A stretch of DNA of 64,000 nt from Colias croceus. Lineage: Eukaryota; Arthropoda; Insecta; Lepidoptera; Pieridae. The notes under the pieces were generated by a model. That model saw nothing but the letters and a program-made list of their open reading frames with translations, did no database searches and was not told where the DNA came from. Made by a program: the position numbers and the translations under genes. Of this stretch, positions 46,451 through 59,136 are shown piece after piece. The DNA lies in the NCBI RefSeq assembly GCF_905220415.1, contig NC_059552.1:2185001-2249000 (forward strand), written 5' to 3'. The stretch's first letter is position 1; every line of letters starts with the position of its first letter.

Positions 46451-48026
46451 TTTCCTATAATTAAATAAAACCAACTTTTTTTGGAGCAGAAAGCTCCTGC
46501 TTTTTGTAGCTCGTGTCTAAACCCAACAATGAAAAAAATATTTCAATTACCAGTTATGTGGATTATTTGCTTTTGTATTACATACCTCCCTTAGAACAAG
46601 ACTTCCTGGCATTTAACTAGCGTGAAATATCACAGATTCTTTTACCAAATAAAGTACAAATAGTAGGTTATAGCTACAAATCCCAAATCGCACAATTGTT
46701 ATTTGTTACCAAATCAAATACAAGTCACACACGCAACAACGTCGCAGCGATAAATCATAGAATTCTCAAGGATTTTCCGCCGTCTTCCGTAATTTAACGA
46801 TGTTAATCTCACATGGATAGACGATAAGAAGTTATATTTTTAATGGCGAAATGGAACGGCTATAAGTAGGTAATGTATTTTTATCTAAATCGACAATTAT
46901 AAGATAAGATGTCTGTTTATAAATAGGTAGGTAGATACCTAATATTATTTATTTTTGAGTTGGTTCGATTTTAGTCTATAAAATGTTAAAATAGATGTAT
47001 GTTATATTTTGGAGGTGTGTCGAAAATACATTTAATAATTAAATTGAATACATTATACAACACATTAAAATGTGAATAAGTTTAATTTTGAAATCATGAA
47101 GCGTTTCGAATTATTCATTGTAACATCGTACGAGAAAATTGTATCTAGACAGAACATTTCAACAAATAAATTATTTAATCCATTACGTTACAATTATGTA
47201 ATAGTATCCTTATTAATGCCAGTCATTTTCGTATCGTCTTTATTAATTAGAAGTAGTTTCCTTATTCATTTCAAAAAACACCGCAATGTTTTTGTACCGT
47301 CGCGTCACAATTACCGTCTCCAAATAAACGGCTCACAATTTGCAATGAGAAACCAAAACACTATGACGTCACTACTCACTAGAAACGTCTTCAAAACTCA
47401 CATTTACATTAGAATCACATCCTAAATACATGTTTACAAACAAAACATATCGAATCGAATTAGCCAAGTTACCGTACAAGGGTGTACGGCCTATCCGCGT
47501 GCATCCTGTATGGTCATGGCATGTGTTCCGCGGCGCCGGCGACCTTGCATCGATCCTTATAGGTTATAGGCTAGATGTGAATCAGTGTGGCACTCTTACT
47601 TTTCGAGCTTAATCTTTTGTAGCACTTAATTTAAAATGTACCTGTATTTAAAAAGAGCGTTGTTATGAGTTCGTTTCAGAAACTAATCGTAATGAAAACA
47701 AAATCAAACATTTATGTCTCAAAGATGGCTGAATGTTCACATGGCTGCGATTTTAAAGTTTACACGGCTGCAAATATTTCCACCAAACTTACTCAATAAC
47801 TATTTAGACAGAGAAATGTTGATTAATTATATAAAATCGTACCTACTTAAATCGTTCGATCTGGATCGAATCTACCAGGAACTCGGAGTAATTTAATATA
47901 AATTTTATATATAGCCTACCTAGGCTTTCCATCGGAGAAAATGTTTAAAAGAACGACCGGTACTAAATATTATTCTAATTTAAATAATTCAAATAATAAT
48001 TCTAATTTTATCTAATTAAAACTCAC

Positions 48027-48122
48027 CAAGCATGGCGAATTCATAACGGTTAGACATTTTCAGCATCCCAATGAACAATCATTAAAATCATAATTGCCAA
48101 CAATATATTCACGCCAACTTAC
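48027..48122 (-). CDS. Candidate first coding exon of an unknown minus-strand gene
   Basis: On the minus strand a possible 5' exon ends at 48191 with TTTCAG/GTAAGTCAG, a near-ideal donor. A 68-bp intron then ends TTTTTTGTTGCAG at 48123. The next exon (48122-48027) has an in-frame stop, then ATG CTG AAA ATG TCT, giving MLKMSNRYEFAML, and closes at a strong donor CTTG/GTGAGT. Three good splice signals in the right order make a 5' gene end plausible. A TATAAATA lies upstream near 48385. No partner exon was identified and the peptide is too short to identify. Its phase (1) does not fit the visible Fem1 acceptor. Confidence 0.3.
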
Positions 48123-48479
48123 CTGCAACAAAAAAGGAATAAACGATTAAACTCATCTTTTTATCAATAAAACAATATTTACTGACTTACCTGAAACATG
48201 CAACGATGTAAAGCTATTATGACTAACTGTATCCAGTGAACTATTTAAACATTAAAGAGCTAAGCGAACGCTTTCTAGGTCAGCTGGCAATTTTGCGTGA
48301 TTTATTCAGTCAGTAGAAAATACTATCTAACTTGCTTACTTATTACTATTCCATTTTTTTTACCTACTAAAGGTATAGATATTTATAAAGAGCGTGGCTC
48401 TTTATTTCTGTTTTGAGCAGACAAAATGTGATATTATTTTAACACGTTAAAATAAATAACACAGAATATTATAAATGAA

Positions 48480-48648
48480 CTAGCGGTCCGCCCCGGCTTC
48501 GCCCGTGGTACATATTAACGTTTTCTCTACATAAGAACCATCCTCGTACTTCAAGGAATATAATAAAAAAAGAATTATCGAAATCGGTTCAGCCGTTCTC
48601 GAGTTATGGAATTACAACGAAAAGTGGCATTGATTTTTATATATTAGA
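48480..48648 (-). mobile_element. Diverged Helitron-like repeat
   Basis: The minus-strand 5' end is TCTAATATATAAAAATCAAT at 48648 and the 3' end is CTAG at 48480-48483. The body contains GAACGGCTGAACCGATTTCG. Confidence 0.72.
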
Positions 48649-51600
48649 TTAGTTATGAATGTTTGGTTTTTGTCAAGCTAATGCAATTGAACTTCATGTT
48701 TATTTATGAGATATAAGGGACCTAAAATTAACTAAACACAAGTGAAGCATCTAAACTTTAATATACCTAATTGTTTAATTATCGTCGAAAATTACAATTA
48801 CATAGTTCAAGTGACCGAATACATTTTGAATATGTATATTATGTATCAAATCCCAAAAACATACACCTTAACATTTGTGCGACTCATCACTGCCCATTGT
48901 TCACTAATTAGTTAATTGCCATGACCCATGAATATAACACGATGTTAAATAAATCAAGTTTAATTATGAAGCAAAACTGACACTCATTAAAAGTGCTTTT
49001 AATAAAAATGGACAAATCATAAATATGTATAAGCAACGTAAAACACATAAATTTTAATATTTTCAATAACAATGTTAGTTATGCTCGTTTCCGCAAACAA
49101 AGCCAATGGAAAAATAAAAACTTTTAAATGACAACTCTGTAACAATAATCGTTGTATCGCAAAACAATAACGAATCTTCGTGATCTGTCAACATTTTAAA
49201 TGAAATTACGAAAAAAGTACGAAAACATTACATTTAAAAATTACATCACAATATAGTTATTCCAAGGTTAATTGGAACCAAGATTGGAACAAACATCAAA
49301 TCGAAAAAAGTTTATCCTCAGATCAGCTAGCAACAAGGTACCTACTTATTGTTCTACTATAGCTCTTACTTCTCAGCCAACGAATGCGTATTGCTGATTC
49401 TCTTTATGGCAACAGAATCAAACAGGTCGGTCGACTCGTTTTCCGGCTGCTGTAATAAACATGGCCATTAAATAAATGGCACATGCATGGTCAACTTATG
49501 CGAAACTGTCGATTGCGTAGGTCAAGATTAAGGTTTCGAAAAATTGTTAAAAGCATTTCTAAGTTTGGAATTCGAGAGTACTTATCCTGGAATACAAAGC
49601 CTAGAAATCGAATCTACAAACCTATGTTTACAATACATTCTCGTAGAATTCGCCGCCTAATTCATACGTAGACATTTTACGTCCGATACGTTTTAATGTA
49701 ATTTATCCTACACTAGATACATAAGACAGTTTAAGAAGTCAGAAGTAAAGTAGAAATTGCGATTCTGTAAGCGATAACGAAATTCGTCGACCTTTCAGTT
49801 CCTACTTTTGCAATTTAGCACTTTACAGTCTACTTAAGCGGCTAGCTCAGTTATAAAAGCCAAATTCTAGAACAGAAAGCGACCGGAACATGGTTTAGAA
49901 ATCGGCCAGTAGACAAAATGATATGCTCGTTTATTTTACAATCTGTGACCGAGTGTCACACTTTGTGTACCCCGTTTCTAGATTTTCATCAACTTTCACT
50001 GTCACTGTGACAAATGGCTAAATTTGCATAAGAGAAAAATTGTTTCCATCTAACTGTAACTGTAAAAATGTGAATTAGGTACCTATTCTGTTCAAATTTT
50101 ATTTGATTTTTCTACAAATGTAGCGTTAGAGTTTTCGTTGACATATTATAATACTCCAGAAATTTCTAGTACCTACCTACCAACTTATTTACGCACGGAA
50201 AAATTCGTACAAATCTCGATGTATTCACAATTTACATTGTTATCACCATTAATATATTCGCCTAGTAGTTAAAGAATTACACATATTTTTAAAAACCAGT
50301 TCATTTGTAAGTCATCATTAATTTGTTTACAACACATTTAAATATAGAAACGTTGAGAAGATAAATTGAAATCAATGATTATAATATTATCAAAAGGTAC
50401 ATTTCAGCCCCATTGAAGCAGGTATCATACATTTGAAAAGTTAAAAAATATAAAGGGGTTAGGTTAGTTTAAAATTTTAATGTAGGTAGGTACCTACGGA
50501 AGCATAAAAAAATATTCGAGAGAAACCTTTGATTATTATTGAAACACAATATACCAAAAATTTCTTACTAATAAGTTATAAGTTATATTAAATATGAATA
50601 ATATAAGTATGTGAATGCTGTACTGAAATAAAAAAAGATAAACGTATGAAGACGATATAACAATATGATTCGTTATCCAAACGTGTGAGTAGGCCTTTAT
50701 AAAAAAAATAGGGTAAAACGTGATCGGACAGGCGAAGTTTCAAATTTATTGTATGTGGTATTCTACGACAAGAATGACTCACATCATCTAACAAATAAAG
50801 CACTTACTACAATTTTTCACACACAATAACCCACTGTTGCTAATTTGAATTTATAAAGAGATCATTGCACCTGTAAAAAATCGCCCAACAAGGTCATCCT
50901 CTTTTTGAATGGATTTAACTCAATTTGGTAAGAGGAAGTTAAAGTATACTGGGAGTTTTTATTGCGTAATATAATGAAAGCTCTTTAGTAATTATTTTAA
51001 TGAATAGCAACATTTTATCATAAAAATAATAATTAAAAAATTGCATTTTCATAGCTGTCTAAATATTTGAGGATTGCAATTTAATTCAATACATTGTGAA
51101 ATAGCATATTTTTAACTGACTCCCAAAAATAGAAGGATACGAATACCTATTACCTACCCATGAATGTGAACGGATAAGTCTATCGATTTTATTTAAATAT
51201 GTACTCTTCTTTTAATATTATGGAATTTTAAATTAACTTAACCCATAATATTATTACTAAATTGTTATTGTGCCTACGTTTAACAATGCAATGTTTAAAA
51301 ATAAATGAATTTATAGAGTAATAAATAGATCAACAATACAGCTAAATATCTTAGTTATATCCTGCGAAAGTTAGTAGTTATATCCTGCAAAATCATTTCC
51401 AAAATACCGTTTCCAAAAGCTATATTTTAAAGCTTTTTCAAGTAGCTTTTTGCAAAGACTATTTGAATACTTCATTACACAGAAAAAGTGGCACAGTTAC
51501 AACAGGCCAAATTTCCGTTAAAAAATTCCCTTAGCCCGTAAAATTGTAATGGCCTCTTTAGAGATTTAACCTATTTTAGAACAATTTATACCTACTGTAT

Positions 51601-52640
51601 TTAAAATGAATTTACATTTCAATGAATGAAATTCATTATTTGCATAATAACTCTGACTACGATGCATTCATTAGCGGTTGTAATTGTTTACCTAATTTTA
51701 GTAAAAATGTTTTTAATATTATTAAATTTAAATTCTTAGTATTTTTACGTCAAGTTCAGTGTCATTAATCTTATCTGTCTTGTGTTATTTTTAACGTTTT
51801 AACGTGTGTGTTTCTGTAATGTTTATCTATGTCAATGGCAATCCAAAGCAACATAATTTAATACTTCTGGAAAATGCGAAAAGTGGAAAATCTTCATGAC
51901 AAAACGGTTGAATGTGGGTTGAATTGATTTTAATGCTAGACATATCATAAGTAAAGGGGAATCGCACATTAGTACATTACTAACCTATGTTGGTAAAAGG
52001 TTGAAATGAAGTAAGTATTGTTACAACCGTTTAAAATGTGTTTTCTTATTATTGAAATATTAATATTAACAAGCTTTATTTTTTAAATAACTAGCTGCTA
52101 GCTCATAATGCCTTATTTAAATTTATTTTCAAGATATTGAAGCTTAGCTCACAGTCGAAACGAATGTAATTCTACACTAATTGTATACCTGGCCTGGATT
52201 CTCATTAGGTAATTTCAAACGCATAGCAACAGTTCCACTGATACAGAAGTTATGCACGCCTGCACTCATGAGATATTCTGTTACACACCACGGTAAAAAC
52301 TATACCTATAGTGAGCGTAGAAAATACTAGAACGCCGTCACAGAATACCAACTAACAGTAACCGTACTGTATTGCTTACAAGCTATAATGCATTTAATCG
52401 CTCTATACTTCGTGTTCATTAATTAAAAAATATATTAAACAATTGTTCAGAATATGTTAAACAAATTCATGTAAAATCCAATGCAACAAAAACTCTCTAC
52501 TTATCTAAAGTGCTTTAAAGTATTAAGTTACTTTAATGTACGCCAAAAAAAGTTAAATTAAATCTTAGAATTTAAGCTAAAATGCATTTATTATTCACAT
52601 TACAATGTTAAATTGTAAATTGAAAAAAAAACCACGCATA

Positions 52641-52836
52641 TCTATACTAAATACAAATATTACAATTTACAAAGCTGAATAGTTTGTTTGTTCGCTAATC
52701 TCGATTGAAAAATCATTTAACTGTTAGATAGTACATTTCTCGAGATAAGCTACAAGGATAGGCTAATTGTTTATCATCACGCTTAGACCAATAGGAGTGG
52801 AGCAATGCGATTAAAACAGCGGGGCACAGCAAGTAA
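52641..52836 (+). mobile_element. Old Helitron-like repeat, TCTATACTAATATT family
   Basis: It starts TCTATACTAAATACAAATAT and retains AAAGCTGAATAGTTTGTTTG, GTTAGATAGTACATTTCTCG and AGGAGTGGAGCAATGCG in family order, but with many changes and a lost CTAG end. Confidence 0.65.
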
Positions 52837-53015
52837 AGCAATAACAGTCGTCAGTAACGAGTACCCAAAATTTACCAATTTTAAGCTACGCAGTCCTACC
52901 TCTGTAGGTACTTTTTGTCATTTTGTTACTGTTACCAGCCCATTGCACCTGCCGTAACCGCAAGCGGATGTCAGGTGGGTTCACAACACTTCCATTTGCT
53001 GTGGTTTATACTTTA

Positions 53016-53765
53016 CTAGCTTACCGCCCGCAACTTCGCCCGCTTTGTCTAAAACCTAATAAATTATATACTAATAGTAGGGGAGCCCAGGATGCTAAAT
53101 GTGGATTTACTCGAGCGTCACGGGAACTTATTAGAATTGGTAGATTAGACCATAGCGAGAAAAAAAGGTCCTATAATGTTTTCACTTTTAGCGGTGGGGA
53201 AGGGTTTTTTGATTTTTTTTAATTTAAAAAAGAAAAAAAATGGCTTGGAAATACTCAAGCGCGTTAGATATTGATATTTTGCATGCTCCAGGACGTCACT
53301 GAAAAAAAGTATACGTTAATCTGACGATTAAAGTGGCGATTTAATCGCTATGAAGAAAGGGTAAAAAATTAAAGTAATATTATTCGAGCGCGTCAGATTA
53401 ATATCTGGGGGGGTTAATTACAATATAAGAAGTCCCTATTTCGCTAATCTGACGATTCGAGCTCAACCTTAGGGAATTATGGATTATTCAAATTTTCCAG
53501 CGGGGCCCCTGAGCGCACCCACCAACCATAACTGCTCATATTGACTAGAGGTACTAATGAATAGCTAAGGTACCGTCCCTAATAGTAATCTGACGCGCTC
53601 GAGTAAATCCCAAAATCCCCTCTTGGGCTCCCCTACTATAAAACCTTCCTCTTGAATCACTCTCTATTAAAAAAACCGCATCAAAATCCGTTGCGTAGTT
53701 TTAAAGATTTAAGCATACAAAGGGACATAGGGACAGAGAAAGGGACTTTGTTTTATACTATGTAG
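53016..53765 (-). mobile_element. Helitron-like repeat, CTACATAG family, split by a TIR element
   Basis: The minus-strand 5' end is CTACATAGTATAAAACAAAG at 53765 and the 3' end is CTAG at 53016-53019. The 564-bp TIR element at 53075-53638 interrupts it. Joining the flanks and removing one TAA gives the same order as the intact copy at 27946-28111. Confidence 0.82.
53075..53638. mobile_element. Unclassified TIR element with CTCGAGCGCGTCAGATTA units (564 bp)
   Basis: The ends TAGTAGGGGAGCCCA are perfect 15-bp inverted repeats, with TAA duplicated at 53072-53074 and 53639-53641. Direct motif copies lie near 53110, 53253 and 53384 (131-143 bp apart) and one inverted copy (TCTGACGCGCTCGAG) at about 53589. 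The right end read inward continues AGAGGGGATTTTGG, matching AGAGGGGAATTTTC next to the left end of the element at 30753, so the two are related. No protein is encoded. It is younger than the Helitron-like repeat it interrupts. Confidence 0.85.
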
Positions 53766-56700
53766 GATTTACGGTTACATAACTTGTGGATAAACGTACA
53801 GTTTGTCTTGCAGTTAAAAGTTTCAATAGATGAACCTATGAAAATTGACATCATAGCTTCAAGTAAGCTATTAGAAACATAGCGAATGGTAAAGTAAACC
53901 CACGTCTTTTAGTAAGTCTCGCTACATTCTTGTAAAATGTAACACACATTAACTTATTTACTTATTTACAATAGGCATAAAGATACACTTTTCTTGTTAA
54001 TAACTAAATCACCTAATATTTACAATTATATCTAGGGGCATTTCATTAATTTCCTGACCTTAATACATTTGTAATGTAACCCGGATTTATAAGTGAATTA
54101 TAAAAACAACAAAAAAAAACGAGAAACATAATAAAGGAGCTTTTAAAATTAATTTAATAACTGTACATGTATTTGGGAAATACCGATGCTCAGGTATATC
54201 ACATAGTTACATAAGGAAAAACTTATCGTTAACATTGAACTCATATCGCGCAAACCATTAAATTCAATATTCGTATTAAGATTTAAGAGATTGTAGAAAA
54301 ACTTCTCAAAATACAAACAATTTTTTTATTCTAATCTTGCAAATAAATGTAATTTGAATTTAAATTTTTATTATTATTTCTGTGAATTTAGTTATTATGT
54401 TTTTTATTTTATTTCCTACCATTCATCACATTAATTGTTTGCGTGAGGAAGCATTATTTAACTTTATAAATGTTTTATGCATTGTTTTGATAATTGTAAA
54501 TATGTTAAAATAAACACATGTACATCATACATTGAGTTATTTCGGATAAGTCAAAACCTAAATCCTTACAAAAACCACACTATTTTACACACAATTACCT
54601 TTCCAAACAACAATTTCTTTTACTTTTCGAATGTACAAATTATGTAAGGACATTTCCCAACAAGCCTGCAAATGGTATTTGAGCAACGAATACATAATTG
54701 TATTTCAAAAGAATAAGTAGGAAATCGGGCGGTAACAGTTTTGTAACGGTAAAGTTAACAGCTCTTTGAGACAATATGGCCGTTGCAACATGGCCATTGA
54801 TCATATTGTTGAATGCTAGCTGTATCTTCATAAAAGCGATTGCTTTACAATTATTATTAGTTATAGGTGAAATTATTAAACAAACAAAAAATCCTTAGAG
54901 CCTACGAACACATTTAAAATTTAATCTAAAATGTTCCTATTATAACATTACTATATTCGAACAGTCTCGTTCGCAGATTACAGTTACAGTAGACGAAGGA
55001 ATTCATTAGGACATATTCTGCAGTTTTTTTAACTAGCCTGAATAATTTCAAAACGTTGCTGGTATACCTATACGAAATTAATAATTATCTAGTAAAAAAA
55101 CATTGTATTTGCAACCGGTCGCAACAGTTAACTCATTCGTATCCAATTAGGATCGCTAACTGAACCGTAAATGTGCAAGTTAAATGACCGCGCCGTGACC
55201 GGTGTCGATGTTATAATGAAAAATAATTAGTTTCGAAAAACACGCTTTATTAAAATTAAATTATTGTATTGTCACCGATATTTGATAAGTGTACAAAGTT
55301 TGAATTTCATCTATCCAACATCTATCCGTTTAATCATAGAACATAGAGGATCAAAATCGAGTCTAAAGGAGTCAATTACATACAAACTTACAAACATAAA
55401 AGTGAAGCTAGAAACATAGAAGTAAATTATATAATTTAATAGAGTAATATACCTACCATGTATATTGTAATGTACCTTACATTACAATATGGTAGGTATT
55501 ACCTATATGTATTGTATTCGTAGATTCCGAGATAAGCGCCATAAAACAAACATACCTACATACTCTTCAGCTTTAAATATTAAATAATAATATAATGATA
55601 CATATTATTAGTATAGAAGTGAAGTTAATTTAAATATATATGAAACTTCAATATTTAATCATATTATCGTAGATCGATATACATATGTGCATATGTGTGC
55701 ATACACAACATTGTTGACCGCCATATTTTATTACATATTATAGTTAATACTACGTCCTTCATGTTGTTAATTGCATATTGTCGTCTTGTATAAATTTTCC
55801 CTCACTCAACGTCGTGTTCGCTTTCCCCTTTCTTACCGATGAAATGGATTGGAAATTTTACTTATCACTCGAAAGATTTCTGCTTTAATGGAATTACCAA
55901 TATGATATATTATAATATTATATTGTTTTGATTCCTATATTGGTCTAAGATCCGAACATAAGGCGAAATTTAACGGCGTGATAATAGAATGAGACCAATT
56001 TTATAATTAATTTAGTCTATTAAAAAATGTATTAAAAATGGGTTGACTGGGAAAATCCTGGACAGGTCATCCCACTGGTTGACCTATTTCGCATCCGCAT
56101 ACGAAATTCCAATTCTGAAGTTTTTAATTTTGTCTCCATTTCACGCATTATTAATTATTATTACGAAACTTGCCTTCCTTAATTCTTCTTTTAAATGAAA
56201 ATGTGTATTAATCGTTAACGACGTAATGTAATATTATGTACATACAAAAATTTTAATAATTAAGTTTATAAAATATAACATTTAGTTATTTACTCACTAG
56301 GTTTACTAAAAACCTTGACACGTTGCGTGTGTACCGTTATTACACGTATAAATAATGATCGAAAGTTGACATTAGTACATACATAATTTTATTTGATTAA
56401 TTCATGTGCATTACCCAAAAACGGGGAAATCGAATTGATCGATGTACCTACTATGATTATTTGCGTCTAGTGGACTTAAAAATTAGCATGAAAATACAAT
56501 TTAAATGAGCCGTACAACATACAACATTAATAAAAATAACATTAATTAAGTGGCATTTGTTTCAAGTAACTTCATTAAAAACACACCATTCAAGTGGTAA
56601 TTTAGGTCATAAACATTTAAAACGCGTCCAATTTAAAAATAAATCGTGTTTATAAAAAGCCTGAGGCATTGATAACTACAAATCGAAGAGTATTTAAATT

Positions 56701-58111
56701 TTAAATACACCTGATAATAATTTAATGGTACATTTAAAAACATCGTAAACACCGAGAACAAGGAAACATCCCAATAAACTACAAAAACATCCATTATGTT
56801 TCGACTTCGTTTTTGACTTGGAAAAAAGTCAAGACCGATGATATACAAAGAAGACAAGAAGTGTTTTTAGCAAACAAAGCCTATATAGAAACGGTAAACG
56901 GTTAAAAAAAGTTCCGCGCGTCTCGCAGGAACTGAGTCATTCGTACGAGTCAAAATAAGAAAATCGCATATGTTTGGTCTAATTCCGTGAGCCTCATGTG
57001 TAACTACAGAGACTTCCGTGTATTTACTGAGCCAGCTGATGACTACAATATTGGTACGCTTTGTTTTTATAGCTGTGTACTCACGTTTTACTCACAAAAT
57101 TTATTCATGGGAAAGTTATAAAAAACATCTATGAAATTTATTTTATTTAATAGCCTGAATAAAAAAATTTAAATGTACAAAGGAAAAATTAAATATTCAT
57201 GAATACATTATTCAACATTGATATCGTAATTTTTAATAAAATAAATTGAAACCACAAACAAACCATAACGCTACAAATTGGCGTACGCAAAAACAGCGCT
57301 TATCGAACACAATTTGGGTTACCAATGTGCCTTCGGCCCAGATAACGTAATCAACATTGCCGAAACATTCATTACCACATCAAACATTACCTACATAAAA
57401 ATGCATGTATATATAAATAGCATTTAATATTCTTACCATGCTCTTAATAGGATTTGTGAGGCATTAGCATAAAATATGTATGTACTTACATAGGGAAGTT
57501 GAATGCATTCTAAATAAACAAAGTATACATAATCCTATAAATAATGCAATGTTTAAATATTTATTATCTGAACAATTCATGAACACAATGTTACAACAAA
57601 CATCTTGTATGCATTGAGTTAAGAAATTCTCTATCTTTCTCTACCTACAATATTATATTGTTTTACTTACCCGTCGGATATAAAATAAAAATGTTTATGA
57701 AAAGGTAATCAAATACTGAGTTTACACTGTACATAATAATCCCTGAATTCACGTCGATAATACTCTGATATAACTAATAAAAATCTGCAACTTACTAATT
57801 GCAATGTTTCTTCAAAATATTAAAATCAAAGACATGCATGTCACATTTTAAGACAGATCATTTTATAAACAATACTACATGCAACATAATAATATGCACA
57901 TTTAATGCAAGTTTAAATCAGACATCCTGAACATCTGCATCAAGTAAGCATATGTTTTATTTTTGGTTCAAAGACTCATGCAGTTACCGACTCAATAATA
58001 TCAACGCTTACTTTAGCATTGATATTTATTAGGATTAGCCTAAAAGTACTATTATATTCAACATGATAGGTGTTGTTTTTAGTTCAGTTTACTTAATTCA
58101 GTGTGGTTAAA
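53766..58111. other. AT-rich stretch without recognisable genes
   Basis: Only an imperfect inverted repeat at 55450-55502 stands out. Frames such as 54640-54831 and 56633-56857 on the minus strand have no recognisable relatives. Confidence 0.4.
55450..55502. repeat. Imperfect palindrome
   Basis: ATACCTACCATGTATATTGT and its complement ACAATATGGTAGGTAT face each other across a very short loop. The left arm has four extra bases. Confidence 0.65.
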
Positions 58112-58309
58112 TCTATACTAATATTATAAAGCTGAAGAGTTTGTTTGTTTGAACGCACTAATCTCGGGAACTACTGGTCCAATTTGAAAAATTATTTCGG
58201 TATTAGATAGCCCATTTATCGAGGAAGGTTATAGGCTATATCACGCTGTTCATCACGCTACGGGCAACAGAAGTGGAGCCACGGGGGTGAAACCGCGCGG
58301 AGCAGCTAG
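58112..58309 (+). mobile_element. Helitron-like repeat, TCTATACTAATATT family
   Basis: It starts TCTATACTAATATTATAAAG and ends CCGCGCGGAGCAGCTAG before T. It differs from the copy at 19226-19421 by only a few substitutions and small indels, so both are fairly young. Confidence 0.86.
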
Positions 58310-58796
58310 TAAACAATAAAATTTGAGTTGTATTATAAACATGTCTGCCCGAGTTTATTATTATTTTTAACCAATTTCTACATCTTGTAATTGCAATGTG
58401 TAAGTGTATCATTTAATTAACATTTTACATGTATTGTTAATTCATTTATTAACATAGTTTTGCATAGCAAGTTACTTGAGTTAACTAGCATGCTTTTGTG
58501 TGAAAAAATTGCTATACTTTTAATGACACTATGTTTTATTCTTGTTGTGCACAAAAGATGTCTTCACAAAAAAATTAAAACAAAAAATACATTTATTTAA
58601 ATTTAAAAATAATTTTACTGGTAGGTATGACTGTTTACTTTAAATTTCATTATTTTAAGTAGTACATCATATGTACATAACATCTTCTGATTCTAAGGAA
58701 CTTTAAAAATAAAACAATATAATATATTTTATTGATTAAATGAACAGCCCCCCTAGTCAAGTGGCTTTCTGTTAGCGTAGCGTTCAATAGAATAGA

Positions 58797-58870
58797 CTAC
58801 GAATGTATGAGATTGACGTAAGCTGTGGACAAACGTATCTACAGCTTACGTCAATCTCATACATTCGTAG
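58797..58870. repeat. Perfect 30-bp inverted repeat with a 14-nt loop
   Basis: The arms at 58797-58826 and 58841-58870 (starting CTACGAATGTATGAGATTGA) are exact reverse complements. The size would suit a small-RNA precursor, but perfect pairing without bulges points rather to a young palindromic MITE or an endo-siRNA source. Confidence 0.88.
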
Positions 58871-59136
58871 AACGGCAAACATCTATGCTTAATCATTAGT
58901 ACCATAATTTTACAACTTGTGTAAAAGTGTTTGAAGAATGAAGATGTACTCCACCGAAATAGATAGACAATATATTTTATACTTTATTTATTTTTTTTTT
59001 TTTTTTATTTTTTTTTTTTTTTCATTTTATCTGCAATCAGCGGTTTTCGCTATGAGCGGATGTGTTGTCAGGCAAGGTTTGGCATTTAGAGCGAGCCCTC
59101 CAGTGAGGACAACTTCTCTTCAAGTAAGTAGTAAAG

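Larger units (their letters stand above)
46451..52640. other. AT-rich stretch; two elements of interest only
   Basis: Besides the candidate exons at 48027-48191 and the Helitron-like repeat at 48480-48648, only a CpG-richer patch near 47490-47600 stands out. Frames at 47072-47425 and 49483-49671 have no recognisable relatives. Confidence 0.35.

Noticed and set aside
47072..47425. Plus-strand frame of 117 codons
   Set aside because: No recognisable similarity or regulatory context in AT-rich sequence; likely chance.
49483..49671. Short basic plus-strand frame
   Set aside because: No start context, homology or splice signals; arginine comes from scattered CG-containing codons.
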